Source: Scytonema sp. UIC 10036 (GTDB lineage Bacteria; Cyanobacteriota; Cyanobacteriia; Cyanobacteriales; Nostocaceae). Taken from it: a stretch of 35,588 nucleotides of DNA. Every line of letters begins with the position of its first letter. Positions within the stretch are counted from its first letter, which is position 1. Position numbers and translations under genes: made by a program. This document shows, one piece after another, positions 21,535-29,481 of this stretch. Location: the NCBI RefSeq assembly GCF_009725235.1, contig NZ_WJFC01000131.1, positions 1 through 35,588 on the forward strand. The letters are read 5' to 3'. The notes beneath the pieces are model-generated. The model was not told where the DNA came from and did not search any database. It worked only from the letters and a program-made list of their open reading frames with translations.

Positions 21535-24290
21535 AATCTCTAAGATTACTAACTTGGTTAGATGTTAGAAGGATAATTCGTCATCAGACTAAATATGGTC
21601 GTAAATTCCCTGATGGAGTAGCTAGAATTCGTTGTTTTTCCGACGGTTTAGAGATTGGTCTTATTAATGAGAAAGCAAAAAATATTGCTACAAATACATT
21701 AAAAGAATGGTTTGGAGACTGGTATCAAGAAGAAGAATCAGTCATTCAACTCGATCTGGGTGACGCCATATTACCAGTGGAGTTTATACCTGATGAAGAA
21801 CCATGCACAACTGACATCTCTCTGCGCCCGTTTTGGGAAGAAGTTGCTTATCTTGATGGCGATCTAAATATAGAAACTGTAGTAACCAAACTAGTTAAGC
21901 TTCCAGAACCTTATGTAGAAAAGCCTAGTTTAATAGCCTTTTATTCTTTTAAAGGTGGTGTGGGAAGAACATTATGTTTAGCAGCTCATCTTTTTGCTTT
22001 ACTAGATAGAGCTAAAGAGATAGATAAAGCTATAACTATATTAGTTATTGATGCTGATTTAGAAGCTCCTGGGCTTACTTACTGGAATCGCTTTGAAAAG
22101 CAACAACCTACCGTTTCTTTCATTGATTTTCTTGAAGCTTACCACTACTCTCCTATTGGAAGAGAAGAAACGCTTTCGTGGTTTGCTAAAGAAGTTGAGA
22201 AATCTCCTAAAAATGAAGGAAAAGCAACTGTTTATTTTTTACCAGCGTGTCTTGAAGATAATCAATTATTAGATACACCTATTTTACCTGAACAGTTGAT
22301 TTCAAGTCCAGGTTCTGCTTGGGAATGCGGTAACGCTATCCATAGTTTAGGTCAAGCTGTTGGTGCTGATTATGTACTCATTGATTTGAGGGCAGGCTTG
22401 AGTGAAATATCTAGTCCTATTATCTTCGATCCAAGAATTCAACGTTTCTTGGTATCAACTATTAATGACCAATCTGTTAGAGGTATAAGTCTTGTTCTCA
22501 AGCAAGTTGCTCAAATCGCTCCATCAAAAGCAAAAGTTGATGATGAAAGTTACTACGATCCATCTGTGATCGTGAGTATGCTAACGCCAGAGTTGAAATC
22601 ATTACCAGTATTTGAAGATGCGCTATCTAGATTTCAGTCTGTGTACGTACAGCCTGAAGAAGATAATTTATATGCCACTAGATTGGAAATAAAAGAGACT
22701 TTTTTTGCTCAAGATTTACTGTATGTTAATAACTGGGAAGATGCTCGTTTTAAGCTCAGTCAAACTACTGTTATGCAAGTAGCTCATGGGTGGGCAGAAG
22801 AACAATTGCAAATTGCTACAACTCAAGAGCTACTTTCAAAACCTATAGAAAAACATGAACGACTTACAGATGTACGTCGGCTTAGAGAATTATGTCAGCA
22901 ATATGAATATGCTGAACAAGGTCGAGGAGAAGATTTATTAGTAACGGAACCATTAAAAAACTTAGCAAGTAGTTTTAGAGAGGAATTACCTCATATAGTA
23001 TCAATTGGAGCCAAAGGATCTGGAAAAACTTTTAACTATATACAGTTATCACGTTTCAAATATTGGGAGAATTTTTTAAATCGTATTGATAATAAAGCTC
23101 CCCAATTCATTCAACAAACACATATTTTTCCTTTACTTGAATCAAGCAATGTTCAGGATAATGCTAAAACTATTATCAATGAAGCTAGAAATGAGGCTAG
23201 ATTAGCTTTTAATAACAGTGTTTCTGAGTTTTTAGCTTCTGAATTTAGAGACAAGATTAAAAGAGCAATTGTATCAGAATCGTGGAGTGAACCAGAATGG
23301 ACAGAATTTTGGATTAGTGAAATGTCGAAAGCTGTTGGTATTAATATTGAAGCCGAAAGTCCCACTATCCTTGGTATTATAAACCGTAAATTAAAAGAAC
23401 AAGGATTACGTATTGTCTTTTTGTTTGATGGCTTAGAGGATGTGTTTCCAAATATTGCATCTAGTAAGCAAGAGAAAATTGCCTTAAAAGCATTAATTGA
23501 TGATTTACCGAAAAAGCTATCTGAAGTTCGGCAATCTCATCTCGGAGTCATAATTTTTCTCCGGCGTGATTTTCTCCGTTTTACAATTACTCAAAACTTG
23601 AAACAGTTTGAAAACTTATACCGTTCTTATGATTTATCTTGGGATAAAGATTCTTTTTTGCGGTTAGTTTTTTGGCTTTGTAGTGAGTCAAAAGTCATAG
23701 GAGCAGAAAAAGGGAATATCGATAGTCTCGGTAAAGAAGAATTAGAGAAGTTATGGGGGAAAAGACTAGGGTCAGATAATGCTAAAGAAGCTTATACAGC
23801 CTCTTGGGTATTTGCAGCTTTAACTGATTTTAATGGCAGACTTCAAGCAAGGGATATTGTTCGTTTCTTGTACCATGCGGCAGAGATAACAGTCAATAGA
23901 TCTAAAGAAGTGCAATTTGAGAAGTGGTCTAGCAGTCGCCTTTTGCCTCCTGAAGCAATTCGTCGTGCTTTGAAACCATGTAGTGAAAAGAAAGTTGAAG
24001 AAGCAAAAGAAGAGTACCCAGAGTTTAAGGCATGGGTTGATGACATACTTCCTAAGTATACCCCCGAAGAACGAAAAATTCCTTTTGCTGTTGAACAATT
24101 TAATATGGAGCAGCAAACAGTGAGAATGTTAGAAGAAATGGGAGTGATTTACGAAGATAAAGAAAAACAAGAAGAAGCACGGTTTTATATGCCAGAAATC
24201 TTTCGTGAGGGTTTGGGCTTTTCTGGCAAAGGAGCAAGACCTCGTATATTGGTATTGAAACGTAAAGTATTGGGAAACGGAATTTTGTAA
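21531..24290 (+). CDS. KGGVGR MinD/ParA-like and STAND/AAA-like dual NTPase (predicted conflict system)
   Basis: 919 residues from the ATG overlapping the previous stop. Order: an N-terminal domain (1-125, starting MKSLRLLTWLDVRRIIRHQT) without known motif; a MinD/ParA-like domain (about 133-420) with deviant Walker A FKGGVGRT (140-147), DADLEAPG (174-181) and IDLRAGLSE (284-292); a linker; a second P-loop domain (about 487-790) with GAKGSGKT (493-500), Walker B VFLFDGLED (629-637) and an arginine-rich FLRRDF (677-682); and a helical C-terminus ending in a basic tail. KGGVGR proteins coupled to another NTPase and a small HEPN-like partner fit a nucleotide-controlled sensor with an RNase effector. 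Not a chromosome or plasmid partition protein: no ParB or parS nearby. Low GC compared with rpsB-recG suggests acquisition by transfer. Specific function unknown. Confidence 0.82.
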   Translation: MKSLRLLTWLDVRRIIRHQTKYGRKFPDGVARIRCFSDGLEIGLINEKAKNIATNTLKEWFGDWYQEEESVIQLDLGDAILPVEFIPDEEPCTTDISLRPFWEEVAYLDGDLNIETVVTKLVKLPEPYVEKPSLIAFYSFKGGVGRTLCLAAHLFALLDRAKEIDKAITILVIDADLEAPGLTYWNRFEKQQPTVSFIDFLEAYHYSPIGREETLSWFAKEVEKSPKNEGKATVYFLPACLEDNQLLDTPILPEQLISSPGSAWECGNAIHSLGQAVGADYVLIDLRAGLSEISSPIIFDPRIQRFLVSTINDQSVRGISLVLKQVAQIAPSKAKVDDESYYDPSVIVSMLTPELKSLPVFEDALSRFQSVYVQPEEDNLYATRLEIKETFFAQDLLYVNNWEDARFKLSQTTVMQVAHGWAEEQLQIATTQELLSKPIEKHERLTDVRRLRELCQQYEYAEQGRGEDLLVTEPLKNLASSFREELPHIVSIGAKGSGKTFNYIQLSRFKYWENFLNRIDNKAPQFIQQTHIFPLLESSNVQDNAKTIINEARNEARLAFNNSVSEFLASEFRDKIKRAIVSESWSEPEWTEFWISEMSKAVGINIEAESPTILGIINRKLKEQGLRIVFLFDGLEDVFPNIASSKQEKIALKALIDDLPKKLSEVRQSHLGVIIFLRRDFLRFTITQNLKQFENLYRSYDLSWDKDSFLRLVFWLCSESKVIGAEKGNIDSLGKEELEKLWGKRLGSDNAKEAYTASWVFAALTDFNGRLQARDIVRFLYHAAEITVNRSKEVQFEKWSSSRLLPPEAIRRALKPCSEKKVEEAKEEYPEFKAWVDDILPKYTPEERKIPFAVEQFNMEQQTVRMLEEMGVIYEDKEKQEEARFYMPEIFREGLGFSGKGARPRILVLKRKVLGNGIL

Positions 24291-24354
24291 GTAAGCTAAA
24301 CGTACAACGCAGTAGCCAGTAGTATAAAAATTCAATAAACTAAAGAGACTGAGT

Positions 24355-24672
24355 CTACTTGAGATTTACGCCCCTATCTTGCAACAAAAGTTTTAATGCC
24401 ATTTCGCGATCGCCCTTTTGAAGAGCATTGATAACGAGTACCTGATTCTTGTCTTGCTCCTGCGCTCGAAACCAATTTTTCAGCCCTAGCAGCATAGATA
24501 AACCACCTATTGCAGCATCGTCAATACCTCCTATGACTGGAAAAACATCAGGAGCAAAATCCGACGGACTGATAATATAAATTATTCCAAAAATTACCGT
24601 AAATGCTGCTACGAAGTCATTTGGCATTGTGCTCAGAACGTGGCGTACTCCGACTTTTATCGAGCTTGGCAC
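24355..24672 (-). CDS. DUF1232 (YkvA-like) small membrane protein
   Basis: 105 residues from a GTG at 24672; an ATG at 24627 (MPNDFVAAF) would give 90. The central segment FTVIFGIIYIISPSDFAPDV and VIGGIDDAAIGGLSMLLGL is the DUF1232 signature (Y.lSP.D..PD..P..G..DD), two hydrophobic hairpin segments around a conserved Asp-Pro turn. The C-terminus is a polar helix. Family members are membrane-associated and of unknown function. The gene follows copy A of the ribbon-helix-helix gene by 53 bases on the same strand, so it may be co-transcribed. No equivalent follows copy B. Confidence 0.82.
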   Translation of the reverse strand: MPSSIKVGVRHVLSTMPNDFVAAFTVIFGIIYIISPSDFAPDVFPVIGGIDDAAIGGLSMLLGLKNWFRAQEQDKNQVLVINALQKGDREMALKLLLQDRGVNLK

Positions 24673-24725
24673 GAATTTTAGCCCTATGGTGACGGCAAGC
24701 GGATGCCTGTGTTTGGTTGCAAAAA

Positions 24726-25397
24726 CTAAGCCAAGGCGAAAACCACCTGCTGAAATTTCTCTGCTAGCAACAAAACCGCCTCTTCAATCACAAAACGTCG
24801 CGGCTTGCCATTTTCTTTGCTGAGTTGTTCTACAACCAAACCAGCTTTTTCAGAGATTCTCGGTGGTTGGTATTCTCTGCCACGACCAGCATATCTCCAT
24901 GGCGTTGGCTCTTTTTTCGGTTGCTTATCCTTATAGTTCTTAGTTTCAGTTTGAATATCTTTTTTGGAAACCTCTTCGGTGCAAGCTTTCTCGATCGCGG
25001 ACTTGATAACTTCTACTGGCGTCCGACCTGTGGCTAATTTATAGAGTGCTGCCAACGAGAGGTTGCGATTGATTTGATCGAGTTGTTTGGTAGTGAAACT
25101 TCCAAGTATGGGTGCTAGCTTCAGCAAGTGGTTGGCAATGCTTGCTGACCATCCTAAAGATTCGGCTAAAGCTTGTTCATATTGTTTGGGCTTCAGTTTC
25201 TCTTTCAGAAACAGCAATAACTGCCCGATTTTGGCGGCTCCTAGTAATATGGAGGGATTTGTGTATGTAATCTCGGCGATGACTTCTTTTATCAAATCTT
25301 TACCAGGTTTAGCGAGTCTACGAATGAGATATTGAACTTCTTCGGCAACGGTTTGTGAAAAATTTCCAGCAGGAGTTGGTTCCGGCGCTTTAGTCAT
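24726..25397 (-). CDS. Hypothetical DNA-binding-like protein, copy A (C-terminal ribbon-helix-helix-like)
   Basis: 223 residues. N-terminal helical domain (about 15-135: EEVQYLIRRLAKPGKDLIKE, AAKIGQLLLFLKEKLKPKQY, LAESLGWSASIANHLLKLAP) with a helix-turn-helix look; a charged linker (140-175); and a C-terminal segment RISEKAGLVVEQLSKENGKP then RRFVIEEAVLLLAEKF that resembles a ribbon-helix-helix or CopG-like fold. About 199 of 223 residues are shared with copy B (28306-28977), and the last 45 are identical but for two, implying selection on the C-terminal domain. It could be a regulator or a partition-type protein; no proven function. Start ATG at 25397. Confidence 0.75.
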   Translation of the reverse strand: MTKAPEPTPAGNFSQTVAEEVQYLIRRLAKPGKDLIKEVIAEITYTNPSILLGAAKIGQLLLFLKEKLKPKQYEQALAESLGWSASIANHLLKLAPILGSFTTKQLDQINRNLSLAALYKLATGRTPVEVIKSAIEKACTEEVSKKDIQTETKNYKDKQPKKEPTPWRYAGRGREYQPPRISEKAGLVVEQLSKENGKPRRFVIEEAVLLLAEKFQQVVFALA

Positions 25398-25436
25398 GCT
25401 AAGATCACTCCAGAATTATTAATTATTTTCTTTTGG

Positions 25437-25467
25437 GGAAGTGCTCTTGGACCACATGAGCGCTTCC
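25437..25467. promoter_or_regulatory. Inverted repeat upstream of copy A (possible operator)
   Basis: GGAAGTGCTC (25437-25446) and GAGCGCTTCC (25458-25467), 9 of 10 complementary, 40 bases before the copy A start. The same arms occur before copy B (29019-29049) although the loop differs, so the arms are under constraint. Confidence 0.5.
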
Positions 25468-25548
25468 ATGTTTATTAATGATACATGATTCCGGAAATTT
25501 TTCTTGTAAAATTTTCTATAGAGTTATAGATTTTGCCAGAGAAAAATA

Positions 25549-26116
25549 GTGCCTCTACAGGTGCAACGCGATCGCCGTCTTGAAAACCGAATTGCAGCAG
25601 TCGGTGTCGGCGTAGGAGTAGCCTCCACAAAATCTTCTGCTTTTTCAGCACTCGTGAAAGGCTTGACTCGGTTCTATCCCATAAAAGTAGACTCGAAAAA
25701 ATTACCTTGGGGTGAGCCGTTATCTAATTTAACTCATACAATTGTTTGGTACTTAAGGGAATCAAATAGGTTCTTAGAAGCCGCACTTGCTGCTCTGGAT
25801 TGAGCAATTACTGGTGCCGATCTGATGATTTACCGTTACTGGCAAAGTATTTAGTTCATGAATTTTTGCAACAATCAGATATACATAGGCAGATTAAGAC
25901 GTTGTTGAAGCAGAAGAACTTGCTCGGCAAGAAGTCCAAGAACTACTTAACAAAGCAACTCAGGAACTGGACAAAAAAAACTTTGAGGCAGCCAAGTCCT
26001 ACTTTGATCGCGCTATAGATATTAATCCTGAAAACGCTGAAGCTTGGCATGGACTTGCCATATCTCTTCAGAATTTAAATCGTATCCAGGAAGCGATCGC
26101 TGCATTTAACCATGCC
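25549..26116 (+). pseudogene. Degraded 5' region of the TPR gene, in three frames
   Basis: Three successive coding-like pieces in different frames: RRLENRIAAVGVGVGVASTK to 25803; LLAKYLVHEFLQQSDIHRQI (about 25825-25900); and VEAEELARQEVQELLNKATQ plus a first TPR, FEAAKSYFDRAIDINPENAE (25898 onward), which runs in frame into the gene at 26117. No start codon exists in the last piece before 26117. Frameshifts appear to have broken a longer gene. The first piece begins inside the duplicated 'gcctctacagg' segment, so the duplication may have joined unrelated DNA here. Confidence 0.55.
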
Positions 26117-26977
26117 ATGGCTATCATGAGTGGTTTTGCCTTGGAAGACTTAAAAATCTACGAAGACATTGTATCGAATCTTAAGCAAATCAACCCGCAG
26201 CTATTCAAGGAACCTTCTGTCTATAGTGTGCTTGGCGAAGTCCTGAGAAAATTAGGATTTTATCAAGAAGCGGTAGTTGATTACAACAAAGCCTTTCGAC
26301 ATTTCAACGAAGACGATCCATACAACTACCTTGTTTATACGGGAAGTGGTAGTACTTTTAGAAAATTAGGACGCTATCAAGAGGCAATATCAAATTACGA
26401 CAGAGCCATAGGGCTAAAACCAGACTATTATCTCGCCTATTGCAATCGGGGCGACATTCTAAAAGAGTTGAAACGTTATCAAGAGGCAATATCTGATTAC
26501 AATGAAGCCATCCGACTACAACCAAATAATTATTTTGCTTACAATGGGCGAGGTAATATTTACAGAGAGTTAGAGCGTTATCAAGAGGCGATATCTGATT
26601 ACAACAAAGCCATAAGGCTACAACCGAACAACCACCTTGCCTACAACAATCGCGGTGCTGCTCTCAGAAAATTAAGATTAATAAATGAGGCGATATCTGA
26701 TTTTAACCAAGCTCTGCAACTGTCGAGAAATCAGAACTGGCGAGCTTGGGTAAACTTGGGTTGGACATACTTTCAAGATTTAGAGCAGTACGAAGAAGCT
26801 TTACGAATCTGGGATAAAGGATTACAAGAATTAGAACGATTGCAGCAACTACAGCCTAACCCTGAGTACAATAGAGGTCGCGGTGAGTTGTACTGGTGTA
26901 AAGGTATATATTCACATATTGTTGTCTATCAAACCTTAATTCTGTATTTTCACGTAGATCGTAAAGAAAACAATTAA
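26117..26977 (+). CDS. TPR-repeat protein, probably 5'-truncated
   Basis: 286 residues from the first available ATG, but the same frame is open back to 25898 and encodes another TPR there, so the true protein was longer. Five to six 34-residue TPRs, e.g. YYLAYCNRGDILKELKRYQE, NYFAYNGRGNIYRELERYQE and NHLAYNNRGAALRKLRLINE, each followed by AISDYN.AIRLQPN. The DNA of the repeats is also similar (gcgatatctgattacaa), showing recent internal duplication. A final divergent repeat (NWRAWVNLGWTYFQDLEQYE) leads to a non-repeat tail. TPRs form a superhelix that binds peptides or proteins. No other domain is present, so the partner is unknown. Confidence 0.8.
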   Translation: MAIMSGFALEDLKIYEDIVSNLKQINPQLFKEPSVYSVLGEVLRKLGFYQEAVVDYNKAFRHFNEDDPYNYLVYTGSGSTFRKLGRYQEAISNYDRAIGLKPDYYLAYCNRGDILKELKRYQEAISDYNEAIRLQPNNYFAYNGRGNIYRELERYQEAISDYNKAIRLQPNNHLAYNNRGAALRKLRLINEAISDFNQALQLSRNQNWRAWVNLGWTYFQDLEQYEEALRIWDKGLQELERLQQLQPNPEYNRGRGELYWCKGIYSHIVVYQTLILYFHVDRKENN

Positions 26978-27227
26978 TAGGCGGTTCTGTCGTTTGATCT
27001 TCCCAAGTTTTAGTGGGACGCTCAAATTGAATGCTATGAGGTTGCATTCCTGACATCACTTCACTTAGTAAAATCCTGAGTGTTTAGTTTAAGTAATGAA
27101 TCATCACGGTAAAAGGGGGATAAGGGAGAAAAAAATAATGACCAACGACCAATGACAAAAAACTGTAATTATCTCAATGTCACTGGTAGTATACAGCGTA
27201 AATACGTATGTTCTTTGTAACAAATAA
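26978..27227. other. Gene-free gap with short repeats
   Basis: About 250 bases between convergent genes. A 'gaccaacgaccaatgac' repeat lies near 27138-27154. No terminator hairpin stands out. Confidence 0.4.
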
Positions 27228-27662
27228 TCATTTATAAAGGTTGTGATTAGGGTCTAGCCAAACAATATAAAAAATATTTTCAAGAAAAAAGCCATGAACC
27301 CTGCCATGTTCGTTTGATGATATCTGAAACTGATAAGCTGAGTTGACGATTTGCTCCTCGTTCGGTATGCCAAAGCCATTTGGTTCTGTTGTATCTTTCC
27401 AATCTATCAAATGGCATCGAAGACTTTTACTACGATTGTTAATAATTTCTGCAAATGTTAAGGTTGATAAATCTCGCAATCTCATAAGAAGAGATTCAAA
27501 ATACTTAGTATCTCGATTTTGAATGGTGAATTTTGGCTGATCGTTCTGGAGATATCTAAAAGAAAAACTAGTTCCTTGTGGTATCTCTACTGGTATTCGT
27601 TTAATTGCAGATGTAGATTGTTTATTACGGGTATCTATTTTTTTAGGTTTTTTAGGCGGCAC
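27228..27662 (-). CDS. Putative toxin partner of the Panacea-domain protein
   Basis: 144 residues from a GTG at 27662, overlapping the end of the upstream gene by 11 bases. A basic, Pro/Lys-rich N-terminus (PPKKPKKIDTRNK) precedes a compact domain with KYFESLLMRLRDLSTLTFAE, SLRCHLIDW and the C-terminal HGRVHGFFLENIFYIVWLDP-NHNLYK. Size, basic charge and the overlap with a Panacea antitoxin-like gene fit the toxin of a two-gene toxin-antitoxin module. The conserved H-R-H-G...WLD..H block looks like a catalytic or ligand site, perhaps of a small nuclease, but I do not recognise the family with certainty. SD weak, so translation probably depends on coupling to the upstream gene. Confidence 0.6.
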   Translation of the reverse strand: MPPKKPKKIDTRNKQSTSAIKRIPVEIPQGTSFSFRYLQNDQPKFTIQNRDTKYFESLLMRLRDLSTLTFAEIINNRSKSLRCHLIDWKDTTEPNGFGIPNEEQIVNSAYQFQISSNEHGRVHGFFLENIFYIVWLDPNHNLYK

Positions 27663-28128
27663 GTTCTTTGTAGAAGATTCTCATGGATTCTTTAGTAAGA
27701 ATCGCATGAGAAGGTTCATCTCTAGCTAAACCTTTTCTCGCCAACTTCCAAGGCTCTTCACGAGTGACCATTAGTTCTAGTTCATACCCATCACAAATAA
27801 AATACTCCTCAGTCAAATTCTCTAAAAATTCTTCTAATTCTGGTATAAACTTAGGCCGCTCAACTTCTTTAAGAATCGGCTTCCACCCAAATTCTTTATA
27901 CTTATAAAACAAAGAAGGAATAACTGGACCATGTACCCAAGCTTCAAAGTCTTCCTCAAATAAAGGAGTATCATAAATTCCTAAATGCCAAGCTTGAGCA
28001 TAATACACAAGTTTTTGCAGCTTCAGGTTACTGATAAATGAACCTGTCTCGTTAGCTACGTAAATAAAATAATCTGCAATCGCATCTAAGTTTGTAATTG
28101 CCATACATAAGAATGTACTGTCCTGCAT
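27652..28128 (-). CDS. Panacea-domain (DUF4065, SocA/GepA-like) antitoxin candidate
   Basis: 158 residues from the ATG at 28128, with GGTGAGG about 11 bases upstream; an internal ATG at 28104 (MAITNLDAIADYFI) matches the usual N-terminus of the family better. The domain shows IADYFIYVANETGSFISNLK, LQKLVYYAQAWHLGIYDTPL, FEEDFEAWVHGPVIPSLFYK and the C-terminal TREEPWKLARKG, all typical of Panacea. The domain is found in antitoxins that neutralise varied toxins encoded next to them and in the proteolysis adaptor SocA. Here the partner gene overlaps its 3' end by 11 bases, which fits an antitoxin-first module. Confidence 0.82.
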   Translation of the reverse strand: MQDSTFLCMAITNLDAIADYFIYVANETGSFISNLKLQKLVYYAQAWHLGIYDTPLFEEDFEAWVHGPVIPSLFYKYKEFGWKPILKEVERPKFIPELEEFLENLTEEYFICDGYELELMVTREEPWKLARKGLARDEPSHAILTKESMRIFYKERAA

Positions 28129-28299
28129 AAATTAACTATACCTCACCTCTCCTAATAAGTTTCGAGAAAGAATTCATTGGCTACAACTTCTCATACCACA
28201 TTCGCAGGAACCTGGTATTCATCGCTAAAAAACTGCCGTGCGATTTCAGTCTCGCTCAAGCAGGCATTGCTAACTTAATGTCAACTTATTGTTTGGCTT

Positions 28300-29152
28300 C
28301 AAAATCTAAGCCACAGTGAAAACTACCTGCTGAAATTTCTCTGCTAGCAACAAAACCGCCTCTTCAATCACAAAACGTCGCGGCTTGCCATTTTCTTTGC
28401 TGAGTTGTTCTACAACCAAACCAGCTTTTTCAGAGATTCTCGGTGGTTGGTATTCTCTACCTCCACCGACATATCTCCATGGTGTTGGCTGTTTTTTCGG
28501 TTGCTTATCCTGATATTTCTTGGTTTCAGTTTGAATATCTTTCTTGGAAACCTCTTGACTGCAAGCTTTTTCTAACATCGACTCAATCACCTCCACTGGT
28601 GTGCGACCTGTGGCTAATTTGTAGACTGCTGCCAACGAGAGGTTGCGATTGATTCGAGCGATTTGTTCGGTGGTGAAACGTCCAAGTATGGGTGCGAGCT
28701 TCAGCAATTGGTTGGCAATGCTTGCTGACCATCCTAAAGATTCGGCTAAAGCTTGTTCATATTGTTTGGGCTTGAGTTTGTCTTTAAGAAATAGCAATAA
28801 CTGCCCGATTTTGGCGGCTCCTAATAATATGGAGGCATTTGTGTAAGTAATCTCCGCTATAACTTCTTTTATCAAATCCTTACCAGGCTTAGCGAGTCTA
28901 CGAATGAGATATTGAACTTCTTCGGCAACTGTTTGTGAAAAATTCCCAGCAGCAGCTGGTTCCGTCGCTTTAGTCATGCTAAGATCGCTCCAGAATTAAT
29001 AATTTTATTTTTTTTTGAGGAAGTGCTCTTAGGCAATATGAGCGCTTCCTAATTTATGAATGATACAGCATTCCGGAAATTTTGCTTGTAAAATTTTCTC
29101 TAGAGTTATAAATTTTGCCAGAGAAAAATAGGGCCTCTACAGGCGCAAAGCG
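28300..29152 (-). repeat. About 850-base direct duplication, copy B
   Basis: Counterpart of 24722-25573, same orientation, start points 3.58 kb apart. Downstream neighbours differ (Panacea pair here, DUF1232 there), so either the segment moved as a unit or the interval between the copies was inserted. Confidence 0.85.
28306..28977 (-). CDS. Hypothetical DNA-binding-like protein, copy B (C-terminal ribbon-helix-helix-like)
   Basis: 223 residues, ATG at 28977, same length as copy A (24726-25397) with about 24 substitutions and no gaps. Changes cluster in the helical region (FTTEQIARINR for FTTKQLDQINR) and the linker (SMLEKACSQEV for SAIEKACTEEV). The C-terminal RISEKAGLVVEQLSKENGKP and RRFVIEEAVLLLAEKF are identical. 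Both copies keep an intact frame and the same upstream hairpin, so both are probably functional and may cross-regulate. It lies upstream of the Panacea pair on the same strand, 177 bases away. Function not known. Confidence 0.75.
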   Translation of the reverse strand: MTKATEPAAAGNFSQTVAEEVQYLIRRLAKPGKDLIKEVIAEITYTNASILLGAAKIGQLLLFLKDKLKPKQYEQALAESLGWSASIANQLLKLAPILGRFTTEQIARINRNLSLAAVYKLATGRTPVEVIESMLEKACSQEVSKKDIQTETKKYQDKQPKKQPTPWRYVGGGREYQPPRISEKAGLVVEQLSKENGKPRRFVIEEAVLLLAEKFQQVVFTVA

Positions 29153-29481
29153 ATCGCAAGCACATTTCAAGATTTCGCGATCGCTTTCCAAAAAGGCTTT
29201 TACTTACTAGTGGATCTAGTTTATATCCTTGTATCGTACCTGCGAGTTTTAGAACAGCCACAAGGCCTTACGCCCCTACAACATTGCGGTTCATCTAGGT
29301 GAACTAGAGATATACTCATCCTCTTCACCTAGTTCCACATAAACCCAACATCCTTGATTCCCTTACAAGTATATTCTTATGTCTTACGAGGTATATCTAA
29401 GGCATAAAACGAGCGACTATATTATCATGGAAAACCCCTCCGCATAGCCTACAGTGTACACCACCGTAGCTGTATATCGAG
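28978..29481. other. Gene-free stretch: upstream region of copy B and a recG-like scrap
   Basis: Contains the operator-like inverted repeat GGAAGTGCTC/GAGCGCTTCC (29019-29028 and 29040-29049), two GCGATCGC-type sites (29150-29190), and at 29239-29264 a 26-base stretch matching recG 18610-18635 with one mismatch. No coding frame. Confidence 0.55.

Larger units (their letters stand above)
24722..25573 (-). repeat. About 850-base direct duplication, copy A
   Basis: Similar to 28300-29152 in the same orientation. It includes the 223-codon gene, its whole upstream region with the hairpin, and the 'gcctctacagg' segment before a GCGATCGC site. By eye similarity stops abruptly on both sides. It is diverged enough (about 24 amino-acid changes) not to be a recent copy or an assembly artefact. 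Confidence 0.85.

Noticed and set aside
21531..24290. Plasmid or chromosome partition ParA
   Set aside because: The deviant KGGVGR motif, the second NTPase domain, the length, and the absence of ParB or parS do not fit partition.
25800..26018. 72-codon plus-strand gene
   Set aside because: Its second half is an out-of-frame reading of TPR coding sequence; only the first third looks coding, as part of the broken TPR gene.
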